Source: Terrabacter sp. 28 (GTDB lineage Bacteria; Actinomycetota; Actinomycetes; Actinomycetales; Dermatophilaceae). Taken from it: a DNA stretch of 64,000 nucleotides. Below the pieces are notes generated by a model. The model was not told the DNA's origin. It did not search any database and worked only from the letters and a program-made list of their open reading frames with translations. This document shows, one piece after another, positions 46,947-56,397 of this stretch; the stretch's first letter is position 1, and the number at the start of each line of letters is the position of its first letter. Location: the NCBI GenBank assembly GCA_000955875.1, contig JYOE01000003.1:1-64000 (forward strand), in the 5' to 3' direction. The position numbers and the translations under genes are program-made.

Positions 46947-47588
46947 GTGCCGCATCGCCACCGTCTCGGCTGGACGCTTCTGGCCTTCGCGTCGGCTGCA
47001 GGGCTCGTCGCCACTGCCGTCGTGGCCGGGCACACGGGGTTCGGGATCGCAGCTGACGGTGCCGTCCGCGGCTGGCTGCTCAACACGCTTCCGGAGGTGC
47101 TGCGCCGGGGGCTCGACCGGATCGCCCGCCCGATCGTCATCGTGGCGCTGGCCCCCGCGGTCTGCGTCCTCGCCGTGCTCTCGCTCGTGCGTCGCGAGTG
47201 GCGCCGGGCGGTCGCGGGCGTCTGCGTCCCGGCGGTCGCGACCCTGCTCTCGCTGGAGCTGAGACGCCGTGACCCCTTCGGCATCGGCGACGCCTTCCCT
47301 TCCAACCACGCGGCCGCGGGACTCGGGCTCCTCGTCGGTCTCGCGGTGCTGTGGCCGCGCCCGGTCTCGAGGCGCCGGCTCGTGGCCCTGGCGCTCGCCG
47401 CCGTCGTCGTCGGCCTGGGCAACATCACGTGGTACGCCCACCAGCCGAGCGAAGTGCTCGGCAGCGCGCTCATCGTGGTGGCGGTGGCCGCCTCGACATT
47501 CGCCCTCCTCGGTGGCGACAGCCGGAACCTCCCGCGCCGGGTCGACGTGCCGACGCACACGGAGGGCGACGAGACGCGTGCGGTCTGA
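46947..47588 (+). CDS. PAP2-family membrane phosphatase
   Basis: A 213-residue membrane protein with five or six helices and PAP2 motifs: a basic first motif near LRRRDPFG, PSNHAA (second motif, catalytic His), and NITWYAHQPSEV (third motif, His in ...YAHQ). It probably dephosphorylates undecaprenyl pyrophosphate or a similar lipid carrier released during polymer assembly. GTG 46947 follows GGAGG. Converges with the GT4 gene 3 bp away. Confidence 0.83.
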   Translation: MPHRHRLGWTLLAFASAAGLVATAVVAGHTGFGIAADGAVRGWLLNTLPEVLRRGLDRIARPIVIVALAPAVCVLAVLSLVRREWRRAVAGVCVPAVATLLSLELRRRDPFGIGDAFPSNHAAAGLGLLVGLAVLWPRPVSRRRLVALALAAVVVGLGNITWYAHQPSEVLGSALIVVAVAASTFALLGGDSRNLPRRVDVPTHTEGDETRAV

Positions 47589-47590
47589 CG

Positions 47591-48652
47591 TCAGGCCGAT
47601 GCCGAGCGCCACACCCTCGCGTGTCCCTCGGCACTGGCCTCCCACGTGAACTCCCGTGCCCGCTCGAGCCCCCGGCGGGCCATGGCCAGAGCGTCCGATC
47701 CCCCGGCCAGCACGTCGAGGATGCCCTCAGCGAGAGCCGGCCCAGTGGGTTCGACGAGCAGCCCGCCGTCGCCGACGACCTCGGGCAGCGACGAGCGGTC
47801 AGACGCGACGACCGGCACGCCGGCGGCCATGCCCTCGAGCGCCGGCAGCCCGAACCCTTCGACGAGCGAGGGGACGACGACGACCGAGGCGGCGGCATAC
47901 AGCCCCGGCAGGATGTCGTCGGCGACGCGGCCGGCCAGCCGGACCCCGGGCAATGAGCCGAAGAGCCCGGTGCGCCGAGGGTGCGGAGGCCCGGCCAGCA
48001 CGAGGGTGACGTCCGGGCGGGCGGCGTGGACCCGCGACCATGCCTCGGCCAGGCCCTGGAGGTTCTTGCGCTCGGACGCGCCGCCCGCGGTGAGGACATA
48101 GGGCCGGGCCACTCCGAGTTCGGCCAGCGCCGCGGCGCCAAGGGTTTCCGCGCCGAAGTAGCGGTCCTCGACGCCGTTCGGCACGACGACGGGGTCGGCG
48201 AGACCGAGCAGATCCACAGCCTCTGCAGCCGTGTAGGCCGACACGCAGACCACGGCCGCCGCGCGCCGAAGCTCCTCAGCGGCGGCCCGCACCGGCGGCG
48301 ACTCGTCGGCGTAGCGCCACGCGACGACGTCGTGGAGCGTGACCACCTCTCGGGGTGCGGGTGGCAACTCCAGCGACATGCGGTGCACGAGCCCGCCCCC
48401 GGCGTACGCCAGCCGTCCCGCCGCCGCGCGCGTCCGCGGCGAGCCTCCCGCGAGCCAGCCCATCGGCAGGCGACGGCTGCCCGGCAGCGGCGATCTCAGC
48501 GACCGCATCACGACGTGCCGCACGTCCCACGGCCCGTCGGGGCCGGACAGGGCGGCAAGGGCCGCGGGCGCGCGCGAGATGATGTGCCGCTCGTACGCCT
48601 GGGCGCCCATGGGCACAGCGGTGGCCGTCGTCACGATCGAGAGCCGGGGCAC
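47591..48652 (-). CDS. GT4 family glycosyltransferase
   Basis: GT-B enzyme of 353 residues. It begins MPRLSIVTTATAVPMGAQAYE and has VPNGVEDRYF at the hinge, TAGGASERKNLQGL, and VEGFGLPALEGMAAGVPVVASD in the donor domain, close to mannosyl- or rhamnosyltransferases of polysaccharide clusters. It is monocistronic, divergent from the next GT4 gene with about 100 bp between them. Confidence 0.85.
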   Translation of the reverse strand: MPRLSIVTTATAVPMGAQAYERHIISRAPAALAALSGPDGPWDVRHVVMRSLRSPLPGSRRLPMGWLAGGSPRTRAAAGRLAYAGGGLVHRMSLELPPAPREVVTLHDVVAWRYADESPPVRAAAEELRRAAAVVCVSAYTAAEAVDLLGLADPVVVPNGVEDRYFGAETLGAAALAELGVARPYVLTAGGASERKNLQGLAEAWSRVHAARPDVTLVLAGPPHPRRTGLFGSLPGVRLAGRVADDILPGLYAAASVVVVPSLVEGFGLPALEGMAAGVPVVASDRSSLPEVVGDGGLLVEPTGPALAEGILDVLAGGSDALAMARRGLERAREFTWEASAEGHARVWRSASA

Positions 48653-48756
48653 GCGTCATCCTGCCTGTCGGAGTCCGGACGGGGCTGCCCTCGCATCGTA
48701 GATTGAGAGCGCACGCGTGCCGTCGGACCACGCGGACACGTCGGGGAGGAGTCGCT

Positions 48757-49965
48757 TTGGGTCGTCGCGTCGCTCTCGTCACGTCGTCCTACCACCCCCA
48801 TCTCGGCGGGGTGGAGTCCCACGTGCGCAACGTCGCGCGCGAGTTGCGCGCCCGAGGCACGGACGTCGAGGTCTGGACGGTCGACCGCAGTGAGCGCGCC
48901 GCTGAGCGGGTCGGCGTCACCGGACTCGACGGGATCGTGGTCCGTCACCTGCCGACGCCGATGCCGGCCCGATCGGCGGCGGCGTTGACGCGCTTCGCGG
49001 TCGCCGCCCCGCGCGCGTGGCGCGCTTGGCGGGAGGCCTTCCGCACCTTCCAGCCCGACGTCCTCCACATCCAGTGCTTCGGTCCGAACGGGCCGTATGC
49101 CGCCGCCCTGGCGAGGCACACCGGCACCCCCCTCGTGCTCTCTGCGCACGGCGAGACCTTCATGGACGACCACGACGTGTTCGGCAGCTCAGCCCTCATG
49201 CGGGAGGGCCTCCGCCGCGCCATCGCCTCGGCCGCGGTGACGACGGGCTGCTCGGAGCAGGTGCTCGCCGATCTGCGTGGCCGCTTCGGCCTCGAGGGCG
49301 GTGTGGTGGTGCCGAACGGCGTCGGTCCGGCACCCGTTGTCCCCGCGCAGGGCACGACCCCGGAGGACGTCGACCTGCCGGACGTTCCTGTGGTCTTCGG
49401 GGTCGGCCGTCTCGAGTCGTCGAAGGGCTTCGACCTGCTCGTCGAGGCGGTGGCAACCATGAGCGGCGACCCGTCGCCGCATCTGGTCATCGGCGGTGTG
49501 GGCTCCCAGCGTGACGCCCTGATCTCCCTCGGCGAGCGGCTGGGGCTGGGCGAGCGGTTGCGGCTCCTCGGGCCGCTGGACGAGGCGGGGGTCCACGCGT
49601 GGATGCGTCGTGCGGACGTCGTCGTCATGCCGAGCAGGAAGGAGGCGTTCGGCATCGTCGCGCTGGAGGCATGGCGCGCTGGAACGCCTTTGGTGGCAAC
49701 GACTCTGGGTGGTCCCGCGTCGTTCGTCACGGACGGCGTGGACGGCTTCCTCGTCGACCCGGTGAACACCGCCGCCCTCGCACAGACCGTGGAGTCGGTG
49801 CTGCGCGATCCCGCACTAGGAACTTCGATCGGAGCGGCGGGTCAAGCCGCGGCGCTCCGATACAGCTGGCGGGCAGTCGCCGCCTCCTACGGCGCGATCT
49901 ACGCGAATCTCACTCCGGATCAGCGCCGGGCCGGGTGGCGTCCTCGAGGTCGAGGACGGCGATGA
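48757..49965 (+). CDS. GT4 family glycosyltransferase
   Basis: GT-B enzyme of 402 residues with N-terminus VALVTSSYHPHLGGVESHV, VVPNGVGP at the hinge and SRKEAFGIVALEAWRAGTPLV in the donor domain. The start is an unusual TTG (48757-48759), chosen because GGGAGGAG stands 4 nt before it and the family N-terminus follows at once. Its last 56 bp overlap the end of the convergent GT4 gene. Confidence 0.85.
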   Translation: MGRRVALVTSSYHPHLGGVESHVRNVARELRARGTDVEVWTVDRSERAAERVGVTGLDGIVVRHLPTPMPARSAAALTRFAVAAPRAWRAWREAFRTFQPDVLHIQCFGPNGPYAAALARHTGTPLVLSAHGETFMDDHDVFGSSALMREGLRRAIASAAVTTGCSEQVLADLRGRFGLEGGVVVPNGVGPAPVVPAQGTTPEDVDLPDVPVVFGVGRLESSKGFDLLVEAVATMSGDPSPHLVIGGVGSQRDALISLGERLGLGERLRLLGPLDEAGVHAWMRRADVVVMPSRKEAFGIVALEAWRAGTPLVATTLGGPASFVTDGVDGFLVDPVNTAALAQTVESVLRDPALGTSIGAAGQAAALRYSWRAVAASYGAIYANLTPDQRRAGWRPRGRGRR

Positions 49966-51100
49966 GCTTCTCCGCTGCCGCCGGCCACGTGAAGCTCGAC
50001 GCACGTTCGCGGCTCAGCCGCTGACGCAGCCGGAGGAGCTCGGGATCGGCAGCGAGCGAGCGGAGCGCGGCGCCGACGGACTGCTCGTGGGGCTCCACCA
50101 GCAACGCTGCTCCGTCGACCATCTCCGCCACGCCACCCAGGGGGATGGCAACTACGGCCAGGCCGCTCGCCATCGCCTCCAGCCCGGCGAGGGGAAACGG
50201 GTCCGGTGCTGTCGGGAGGACCAAGGCGACGTCGAACTCGCCCAGCCGCGTGGGGATCTCGTGGCTCGGCACCCACCCCGTGACGTGGGCTCCGGCGGCT
50301 CGGGTCGCTTCGCTGATGCGCCGCTCGAAGTCGGCCTGCTCGGTCTGCGACAGCCCGAAGGTGACGACCGAGCCGAGCAGGGTCAGCTCGATCTGCAGAC
50401 CCTCGGCGCGCAGGCCTGCCACCGTGCGGGCCGCCAGCTCCTGCCCCTTGTTCGGATCGATGCGGCCGTGGAGCACCACGCGCAACGGTCGGTCACCGGG
50501 TCCCCCGGCAACGGCGTTCGTCGCGGGCTTGAACCTCTGCGGGTCGACGCCGTTGTGGATCACCGTCATCCGGTCCACGGGCACGGCGAGCTCGCGGGAC
50601 GTCCATTCGCGCACCGCCTCACTGACGCAGACGATCCGGACGGGCTGGGGCAACGCCGCGAGCGCCCGTGCGTCGGCGCCGGCCATGAGGTTGTGCAGCC
50701 AGAGCACGACGGTCGCGCTCACACTCTGGGAGAGAAGGGCTGCGAGTGCCGGCTCGTTGTGGACGATGACGACGTCGGCGCGCGACTCCGACACGGCGGC
50801 CACCACCTGCAACCGGTAGCCGTCCAGGGCTCCGACCGAGTGGTTCGGACGCAGCCGCGAGGCCAGACGACGCGCGACCCGCTGCACCAGGGAGGTCACC
50901 CGGAACCGCGGCGTGCCGTACCTCAGCACCCGTGTGTTGACGCCGTCGAGGGGCTCGCCGGGGCCTCTGGGGGTCACCACCCTGACGTCGTGCCCCATCG
51001 CTTCCAGGCACCTGGAGAGCTCGAGGGAGACCGTGGCGACAGCCCCCGCAACCTGACGGGTGAACCGCTCGCCATGGGGCAGGGCGATCTCGAACCTCAT
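49910..51100 (-). CDS. GT4 family glycosyltransferase
   Basis: GT-B enzyme of 396 residues, last gene of the Wzm/Wzt operon. MRFEIALPHGERFTRQVAGA at the start, VIHNGVDPQRF, HGRIDPNKGQEL, and donor motif PDPFPLAGLEAMASGLAVVA. ATG 51098-51100 overlaps the upstream stop by 4 bp. The 3' end overlaps the convergent GT4 gene by 56 bp, so both C-termini are encoded in the same stretch on opposite strands. Confidence 0.85.
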   Translation of the reverse strand: MRFEIALPHGERFTRQVAGAVATVSLELSRCLEAMGHDVRVVTPRGPGEPLDGVNTRVLRYGTPRFRVTSLVQRVARRLASRLRPNHSVGALDGYRLQVVAAVSESRADVVIVHNEPALAALLSQSVSATVVLWLHNLMAGADARALAALPQPVRIVCVSEAVREWTSRELAVPVDRMTVIHNGVDPQRFKPATNAVAGGPGDRPLRVVLHGRIDPNKGQELAARTVAGLRAEGLQIELTLLGSVVTFGLSQTEQADFERRISEATRAAGAHVTGWVPSHEIPTRLGEFDVALVLPTAPDPFPLAGLEAMASGLAVVAIPLGGVAEMVDGAALLVEPHEQSVGAALRSLAADPELLRLRQRLSRERASSFTWPAAAEKLIAVLDLEDATRPGADPE

Positions 51101-52311
51101 CGCACCTCGCACGCGTCAGCGATCAGTCCGGCATACGTGCGATCCCACGTCAGCGTCTGCGCCCGTGACCGGGCCGCCGCGCCGCGCTCGGCCCGGCCCG
51201 TGGGGTCGGTCAGGAGACGTAGGAGGACGCCGGACAGGTCGTCCGGGTCCTCACGGGTGAACAGCTCCCCGGTGCGACCGGCCACCTCGGGCAGCCCGCC
51301 CGACGCGGCGACGACCACGGGCAGCCCGCACGACATCCCCTCGAGGAGGGTGAGGCCGAAGGGTTCGTCCCACCGGGACGGGACCACGTGGACGTCCGTG
51401 CGGCCCAGCACCTCCGGGACCTGCTCGCGCTCGACGTGCCCTGTCGTGAGCACCTCGACATCACGCGAGCGCAGCTGCGCCACAAGGTCTTGCACCTCAT
51501 CGCGGTAGGCGCTGGGCGACGAGAAGCCCCAGTTCGTGTCGCCCGCGAGCTGGATGCGGAACCGAGGGACCTCGGCGCCGAGCTCCGTCAGTCGGAGCGC
51601 GGCTCGCAGCAGGGTGTCCGGTCCCTTCTCGACGCACACCCGCCCCAGGAAGCCGATGGTGAGCGGGTCTCCCGGGGCGCGCCGGGGCGCCGGGACGAAC
51701 CGCGCGGCGTCGACGCCGTTGTAGACCGTCCTGACCGAGCGGGGTCGCAGCTGGAGCACCTGTTCGACGCTTCGTGCCAGGTAGTCGCTCACGGCCACGC
51801 TCTCGATCCGCCGGGACCGGGCGTACTGCCGTCGGAAGCGGTCGGACGGCACGAGGAGGTTGTGGAACCAGTGGACGACCCGAGCCGTGGGAAAGGCGCG
51901 ACTGAGCATGACGGCCACCTCGGGATCGTTGTTGCACACGAGGATCTCTGGCGAGATCCGGCGCGCCACGGCAAGGACCGCTCGGTAGTAGCCGGACTGA
52001 TCGTCGTGGGCCCAACCGGCGACGCGGCGCCGTGCACGCCGCACCGTGCCGGACCGGTGAGAGCGACGGTCAACCAGGTGGACCCGCGCGTGAGGGTACG
52101 GGGCGGCCTCGTGGTCCCTGGTCACGAGGTGGAGCGACTGGCTCGGTTGCTGCGTCGCGGCCACGGTCATGACCTCGTGGAGACACGTCGCGATGGCGCC
52201 GCTGTGGGTGGGGGTGAACGTCTCGAGGCTGTTGTTCACCAGCAGCACCCGCGCCGGTGCCGAAGCCGCAACCGTCGCCGCCCGGCGGTCGACCGGGAGA
52301 GAGCCAGTCAC
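51097..52311 (-). CDS. GT4 family glycosyltransferase
   Basis: GT-B enzyme of 404 residues: LLVNNSLETFTPTHSGAIAT near the start, VYNGVDAARFVP, GFLGRVCVEKGPDTLL, and WDEPFGLTLLEGMSCGLPVV. It is paralogous to the following gene (49910-51100) in layout. GTG 52309-52311 overlaps the GT14 stop (GTGA). Sugar specificity unknown. Confidence 0.85.
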   Translation of the reverse strand: MTGSLPVDRRAATVAASAPARVLLVNNSLETFTPTHSGAIATCLHEVMTVAATQQPSQSLHLVTRDHEAAPYPHARVHLVDRRSHRSGTVRRARRRVAGWAHDDQSGYYRAVLAVARRISPEILVCNNDPEVAVMLSRAFPTARVVHWFHNLLVPSDRFRRQYARSRRIESVAVSDYLARSVEQVLQLRPRSVRTVYNGVDAARFVPAPRRAPGDPLTIGFLGRVCVEKGPDTLLRAALRLTELGAEVPRFRIQLAGDTNWGFSSPSAYRDEVQDLVAQLRSRDVEVLTTGHVEREQVPEVLGRTDVHVVPSRWDEPFGLTLLEGMSCGLPVVVAASGGLPEVAGRTGELFTREDPDDLSGVLLRLLTDPTGRAERGAAARSRAQTLTWDRTYAGLIADACEVR

Positions 52312-53288
52312 GCGTCCCACGCCCTCGAGCTCAGCACGTCGAGCTGCGCGGTGATTCCTGCGTGCTCACCGGCTCCGACCTTGCGCGCGAAGGGAGCCTC
52401 GGAGGCCTCGATCTCACGCAGGTCCTCCTGCTGGAGCACGAGGTGCGGGGTCCGGCCGAAGTGCGACCAGGGCGCGTACGAGGTCAGCCCTCGCCGTACG
52501 CGTAGGTGAGGGGTGTTGCTCAGGACGGTCGGCACGAAGCCCTCGTCGGGGATCAGCGTCTGCCTGAAGTGCCTTGTCACCGAGTCCGGTGCTGACAACA
52601 GGGCGTCGACGGCGCGGGCGTTCACGGTCACCCACTGGTGTCCCTTGAACGGCTTCCACCCGGGGGGCAGTCCGTCCGCGGACCGCCAGCTGACGGCGAC
52701 ACCTCGTGCATAGAAGTCCATCACCGCGGGGCCGCGACGGGAGGTGCTCCGACGCTCGAGCCGTCGGACCAAGCCTTGACGAAGCCGGTCTCGGCGGCGT
52801 GAGTCGCTGACGGGAAGGACGGACCAGCGCCGCCCGTACCGCCTGACCTCGTCCTCCGACACCGGGACCGAGCGCTCCCCCGCCGCCCAACGGTCGTGCA
52901 GCGGCCGGGCCTCCAGGATGGCGTCGAACGGCTGCTGCTGGAGCTGGGCCTCCCACCGTGCGAGGTCGACCACTGGCCAGTCCTCACCCGAGATGAGCAC
53001 CGACCACGCGGCGCCACCCGCACGCGCTTCGGCCAGCAGCGCGAGGCTCGCCTCGACCAGCGACCAGGTGCCCCACCGACACTCGACTCTGGTCGGGAGC
53101 ACCGATGCCCGCGCCGGCAGGCCGTCCGGCGGGAGGACGCCGTCGCTGTCGCCGTCCCAGTGGATGAGCACGGTCGCACGTGGGCTCAGCTCGAGGATGC
53201 GGCGGGCGAGGCAGGCGACCTGCTGCGGGCGGTGGTGCGCGAGGACGAGGTAGGCCACGCCCCCCTCGGTCGACGGGTCAGATGACAT
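52308..53288 (-). CDS. GT14-like glycosyltransferase (core-2/I-branching type)
   Basis: A 326-residue GT-A-like protein resembling beta-1,6-N-acetylglucosaminyltransferase/xylosyltransferase family GT14: N-terminal AYLVLAHHRPQQVACLARRI, ISGEDWPV, GHQWVTVNARAVDALL and IPDEGFVPTVLSN. It may add a branch sugar to the exported glycan. It overlaps the Wzm gene by 11 bp and the next GT4 gene by 4 bp. Confidence 0.78.
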   Translation of the reverse strand: MSSDPSTEGGVAYLVLAHHRPQQVACLARRILELSPRATVLIHWDGDSDGVLPPDGLPARASVLPTRVECRWGTWSLVEASLALLAEARAGGAAWSVLISGEDWPVVDLARWEAQLQQQPFDAILEARPLHDRWAAGERSVPVSEDEVRRYGRRWSVLPVSDSRRRDRLRQGLVRRLERRSTSRRGPAVMDFYARGVAVSWRSADGLPPGWKPFKGHQWVTVNARAVDALLSAPDSVTRHFRQTLIPDEGFVPTVLSNTPHLRVRRGLTSYAPWSHFGRTPHLVLQQEDLREIEASEAPFARKVGAGEHAGITAQLDVLSSRAWDA

Positions 53289-54102
53289 CCGCGAACTCGC
53301 GCTCGAGGCGCTGGAAGACGACGAGGCCGCCTGCCAACACGACCAGTGCCGCCACCGGCAGGCTGACCAGCTGCCACACGGGAGGCGCAGGGGTCCCGAG
53401 AAGCGACCAGCGGAAGGCCTCGAGCAGCCACGTCACCGGGTTGACGTCGAAGAAGGGACGAACGCTCGCCGGCACGGCCGACAGCGGGTAGCCGACAGGG
53501 CTGGCGTAGAGCAGGACCTGGAAGAGCCACGGCAGGAGGTACGCGATGTCCCGGTACTTCACCATGAGCGCCGACGCCGCGATCCCGAAGCCGCCACCGA
53601 GCACCAGTGCGAGCACGGTCCAGACCGGCAGCAGCAGCAGGGGCAGCCCGACCCCGATGCCGACGACTACGAGGAGCACGAGCGCGGTCACCAACCCGAC
53701 GGCGAAGTCGACCGTCACGGACACCAACGTCGACAGAGGCACCACCAGACGCGGGAAGAACACCTTCGAGACCAGCGCCTGGTTGGCGACGAGGGAGCCG
53801 CTGGCCCGCGTCGCCGCACCGCTGAAGAGCCCCCAGACGAGCATCCCGGCCAAGCTGAAGATGAAGTAGGGCACCGTTCCGCTGGAGATGTTGGCCACCC
53901 GACCGAAGACGATCGCGAAGATCCCGGCTGCGACCAGCGGCTGGATGACCACCCAGGCGACTCCGACCGCCGTCTGGCGGTAGCGCAGGATGAGGTCGCG
54001 CTGGGCGAAGCGCAGGAGCACTTCGCGGGCGCGCCACAGGTCGGCCCAGTTGGGCATGTTGAGCCGGCCCGGTGGGCGGATGACGGCGTGGGGTTCGGTC
54101 AC
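53278..54102 (-). CDS. Polysaccharide ABC exporter permease (Wzm/TagG type)
   Basis: ABC-2 membrane subunit of 274 residues with six helices. LLRFAQRDLILRYRQTAVGVAW before helix 1 is the conserved amphipathic gate-region motif of Wzm/TagG proteins, and YASPVGYPLSAVP is typical of the late loop. It exports a lipid-linked polymer completed in the cytoplasm. GTG 54100-54102 overlaps the Wzt stop (GTGA). Confidence 0.88.
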   Translation of the reverse strand: MTEPHAVIRPPGRLNMPNWADLWRAREVLLRFAQRDLILRYRQTAVGVAWVVIQPLVAAGIFAIVFGRVANISSGTVPYFIFSLAGMLVWGLFSGAATRASGSLVANQALVSKVFFPRLVVPLSTLVSVTVDFAVGLVTALVLLVVVGIGVGLPLLLLPVWTVLALVLGGGFGIAASALMVKYRDIAYLLPWLFQVLLYASPVGYPLSAVPASVRPFFDVNPVTWLLEAFRWSLLGTPAPPVWQLVSLPVAALVVLAGGLVVFQRLEREFADVI

Positions 54103-55316
54103 GCGCCGGCCCGCTCGTACTCGAAGTCGGTGTAGATCACGCCCTGGCTCGTGCCGTCGGCGTCCGCCAGACCGGGGTAGGGCAGATGTGGCAGCACCTC
54201 GAAGCGGCCGGCTGCCTCGTAGGAGTCGAGGACCCCCGACTGACACACGAACATGTCGACCGCGTACCGGCCGGGCTTGAGCCAGAGTCCACGGATGGTG
54301 AGCTGGCCCTCCTGCCGCGCGCGTGGGTCGAACCAGTCCTGGGTCAGGCGCGAGTCGCACTGCGCGATGACCATGCCGTTGTCGTCGGTGACGTGGCACG
54401 AGACGTAGTAGCGGCCGGGCACGTCGGGGTTGTCGCCGACCACGAACGAGACGACCTTGTCGTCCGCAGGCTCCACGGTCTCGGACTCCACGGTCACGCT
54501 CTCGAACCTGAGCTGGCCGGAACCACCGCGCCGCGACGGGTCCGTCTGGGCCGCAGAGAAGCTGTCGAAGGTGCCGCGGTACGCGCTCAGCGCGGACTCC
54601 ACGTCACCCTGGAACTGGAGCTTGCCGCGGTCGAGGAAGATGGCCGACGTGCAGAGGTGCCGCACCGTCTGCACCTGGTGGCTGACGAACAGCACCGCCC
54701 TGCCCTCTCGCGCCACCTGCTGCATCTTGTCGAGCGACTTGCGCTGGAACTCGGCATCGCCGACGGCGAGCACCTCGTCGATGGCGAGGATCTCGGTCTC
54801 GAGGTGGGCGGCGACCGCGAACGCCAGTCGGACGTACATGCCGGAGGAGTAGCGCTTCACCGGCGTCTCCAGGAACCTCTCGACGCCAGAGAACGCGACG
54901 ATGTCGTCGAAGCGTCTGGCGATCTCCTTCCGCGTCATGCCCAGCAAGGTGCCGTTGAGGTGAATGTTCTCCCGACCGGTGAGCTCCGGGTGGAAGCCGG
55001 TCCCCACCTCGAGCAGGCTGCCCATGCGTCCACCCAGCCGGATCTCCCCGCGTGTGGGCGGTGAGATGCGGGTGAGGAGCTTCAGCAGCGTCGACTTGCC
55101 GGCACCGTTGCGGCCCACGATGCCGACCGCCTCACCCCACGGGATGTCGAAGCTCACGTCGTCGAGGGCCGTGAAGGTGGACGTGTTGGCGGCGGTGAGC
55201 GGGTGGCGCAGCCGCTGGGCGAGCACCTCGGTGATGCGCGTGGGGCCATCTCGTCGTCCGCCGATCACGAAGTCCTTGCCCACACCGCGTGCGCTGATGG
55301 CCAGGTCGGCGGTCAT
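54099..55316 (-). CDS. Polysaccharide ABC exporter ATPase with C-terminal carbohydrate-binding domain (Wzt type)
   Basis: ATPase of 405 residues. Walker A GRNGAGKST at about 69-76, signature YSSGMYVRLAFAVA, Walker B EILAIDEVLAVGD. After residue 260 comes a C-terminal extension of about 145 residues predicted as a beta sandwich, as in Wzt proteins that recognise the glycan before export. This implies a defined chain terminus. ATG 55314-55316 overlaps the upstream GT2 stop. Confidence 0.9.
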   Translation of the reverse strand: MTADLAISARGVGKDFVIGGRRDGPTRITEVLAQRLRHPLTAANTSTFTALDDVSFDIPWGEAVGIVGRNGAGKSTLLKLLTRISPPTRGEIRLGGRMGSLLEVGTGFHPELTGRENIHLNGTLLGMTRKEIARRFDDIVAFSGVERFLETPVKRYSSGMYVRLAFAVAAHLETEILAIDEVLAVGDAEFQRKSLDKMQQVAREGRAVLFVSHQVQTVRHLCTSAIFLDRGKLQFQGDVESALSAYRGTFDSFSAAQTDPSRRGGSGQLRFESVTVESETVEPADDKVVSFVVGDNPDVPGRYYVSCHVTDDNGMVIAQCDSRLTQDWFDPRARQEGQLTIRGLWLKPGRYAVDMFVCQSGVLDSYEAAGRFEVLPHLPYPGLADADGTSQGVIYTDFEYERAGA

Positions 55317-56326
55317 GGTCTCGGTTCTGTCATGGAGCCGGTGCCCGTGTCGTTGCCGCTGTCGTTGCCGCTGCCGGAGGCGAGCCCCAGTCTCAGCGCC
55401 GCCGTGGTCCCCACCGCGAGACCACCCAGGGCGGCCGTGGCGTGCAGGGCTCTCCCACCTGCACGGCGCGCCCGCTGCCGTGGGGTGCGGGTCGGGTCGA
55501 CGACCGCCTTCGCGCCGTCGACGACGCTGACACCGACATCGCGAAGCGCCGTGCCGTAGAAGCGGCGCAGGATCGGGTCTCGCATCCCGAAGGTGTGCGA
55601 CAGGAGCACCACGTGGTTGCGGTGGCCGTAGAACGTGTAGCGCACGTCGAACCGACGCCCGCGCGCGTAGGTGGCGGCCACGTGCTCGACGACGGCCCCG
55701 GGGGTGTAGACGACGCGGTGCCCTGCGTGTCGGAGCCGTAGGACGAAGTCGCTCTCCTCGCGCAGGCACGTGCCGGGATAGAGGTCGACGATGCCGCCGA
55801 TCTCCTCGAGGGCCGACCGGCGCACCGACATGTTGGCCCCGAGCACGTGGTCCACGTCGAGGTCGCGACCCGTGTCTGCAGCGAAGTTGCCGGTGAGGGT
55901 CCCGTCAGGCAGCAGTCTGCCGACGGCATCCAGCCCCTCGTTCGCCTCGCCCGGCTGGCCGTTGCTCGCGCGCCCCCCGACGACCGCGACGGACGGGTCG
56001 GCGTAGCGCGCCACGATGTTCTCGAGCCAGTCGGGCTCGGCGTAGGCGTCGTCGTCGACGAACGCGACGATGTCGGAGTCGGTCTCGGCGACGCCGATGG
56101 CCCGGGAGGTGGCGGTGGTCCCGCATCCGGCCTCGTTGCGCAGGTAGCGCACGCCGGGGAAGTCCGCGACGACATCGGCTGTCCGCCGGTGTGGCGAGGA
56201 GTCGACCACGACGATCGCCTGGGGCGTGCGGGTCTGCCGGTGCAGGTGCTCGAGGCAGACTCGGACGTTGTCGGGGCGGTTGTACGTCGCGACGACCACG
56301 TCGACAGAAGGCGCGGAGGTCGACAT
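55313..56326 (-). CDS. GT2 family glycosyltransferase
   Basis: GT-A glycosyltransferase of 337 residues: VVVATYNRPDNVRVCLEHL, FVDDDAYAEPDW (DxD metal site), GANMSVRRSALEEIGG and EESDFVLRLRHAGH, with a hydrophobic C-terminal segment. First gene of the ABC-exporter operon. ATG 56324-56326 lies shortly after an AT-rich TGTAATAC stretch that probably contains the operon -10 box. Divergent from the double-GT4 gene with 71 bp between. Confidence 0.87.
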   Translation of the reverse strand: MSTSAPSVDVVVATYNRPDNVRVCLEHLHRQTRTPQAIVVVDSSPHRRTADVVADFPGVRYLRNEAGCGTTATSRAIGVAETDSDIVAFVDDDAYAEPDWLENIVARYADPSVAVVGGRASNGQPGEANEGLDAVGRLLPDGTLTGNFAADTGRDLDVDHVLGANMSVRRSALEEIGGIVDLYPGTCLREESDFVLRLRHAGHRVVYTPGAVVEHVAATYARGRRFDVRYTFYGHRNHVVLLSHTFGMRDPILRRFYGTALRDVGVSVVDGAKAVVDPTRTPRQRARRAGGRALHATAALGGLAVGTTAALRLGLASGSGNDSGNDTGTGSMTEPRP

Positions 56327-56385
56327 GTGGGGAAGTATTACAGCAAAGCTTTCCTGATCCGCCCGGTTCGGGGCAGACCCACGGT

Positions 56386-56391
56386 TAGCCT
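56386..56391 (+). promoter_or_regulatory. -10 box TAGCCT, leaderless promoter of the double-GT4 gene
   Basis: TAGCCT ends 6 nt before GTG 56398 and no Shine-Dalgarno sequence is visible, consistent with a leaderless transcript. Confidence 0.45.
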
Positions 56392-56397
56392 CGGGGC

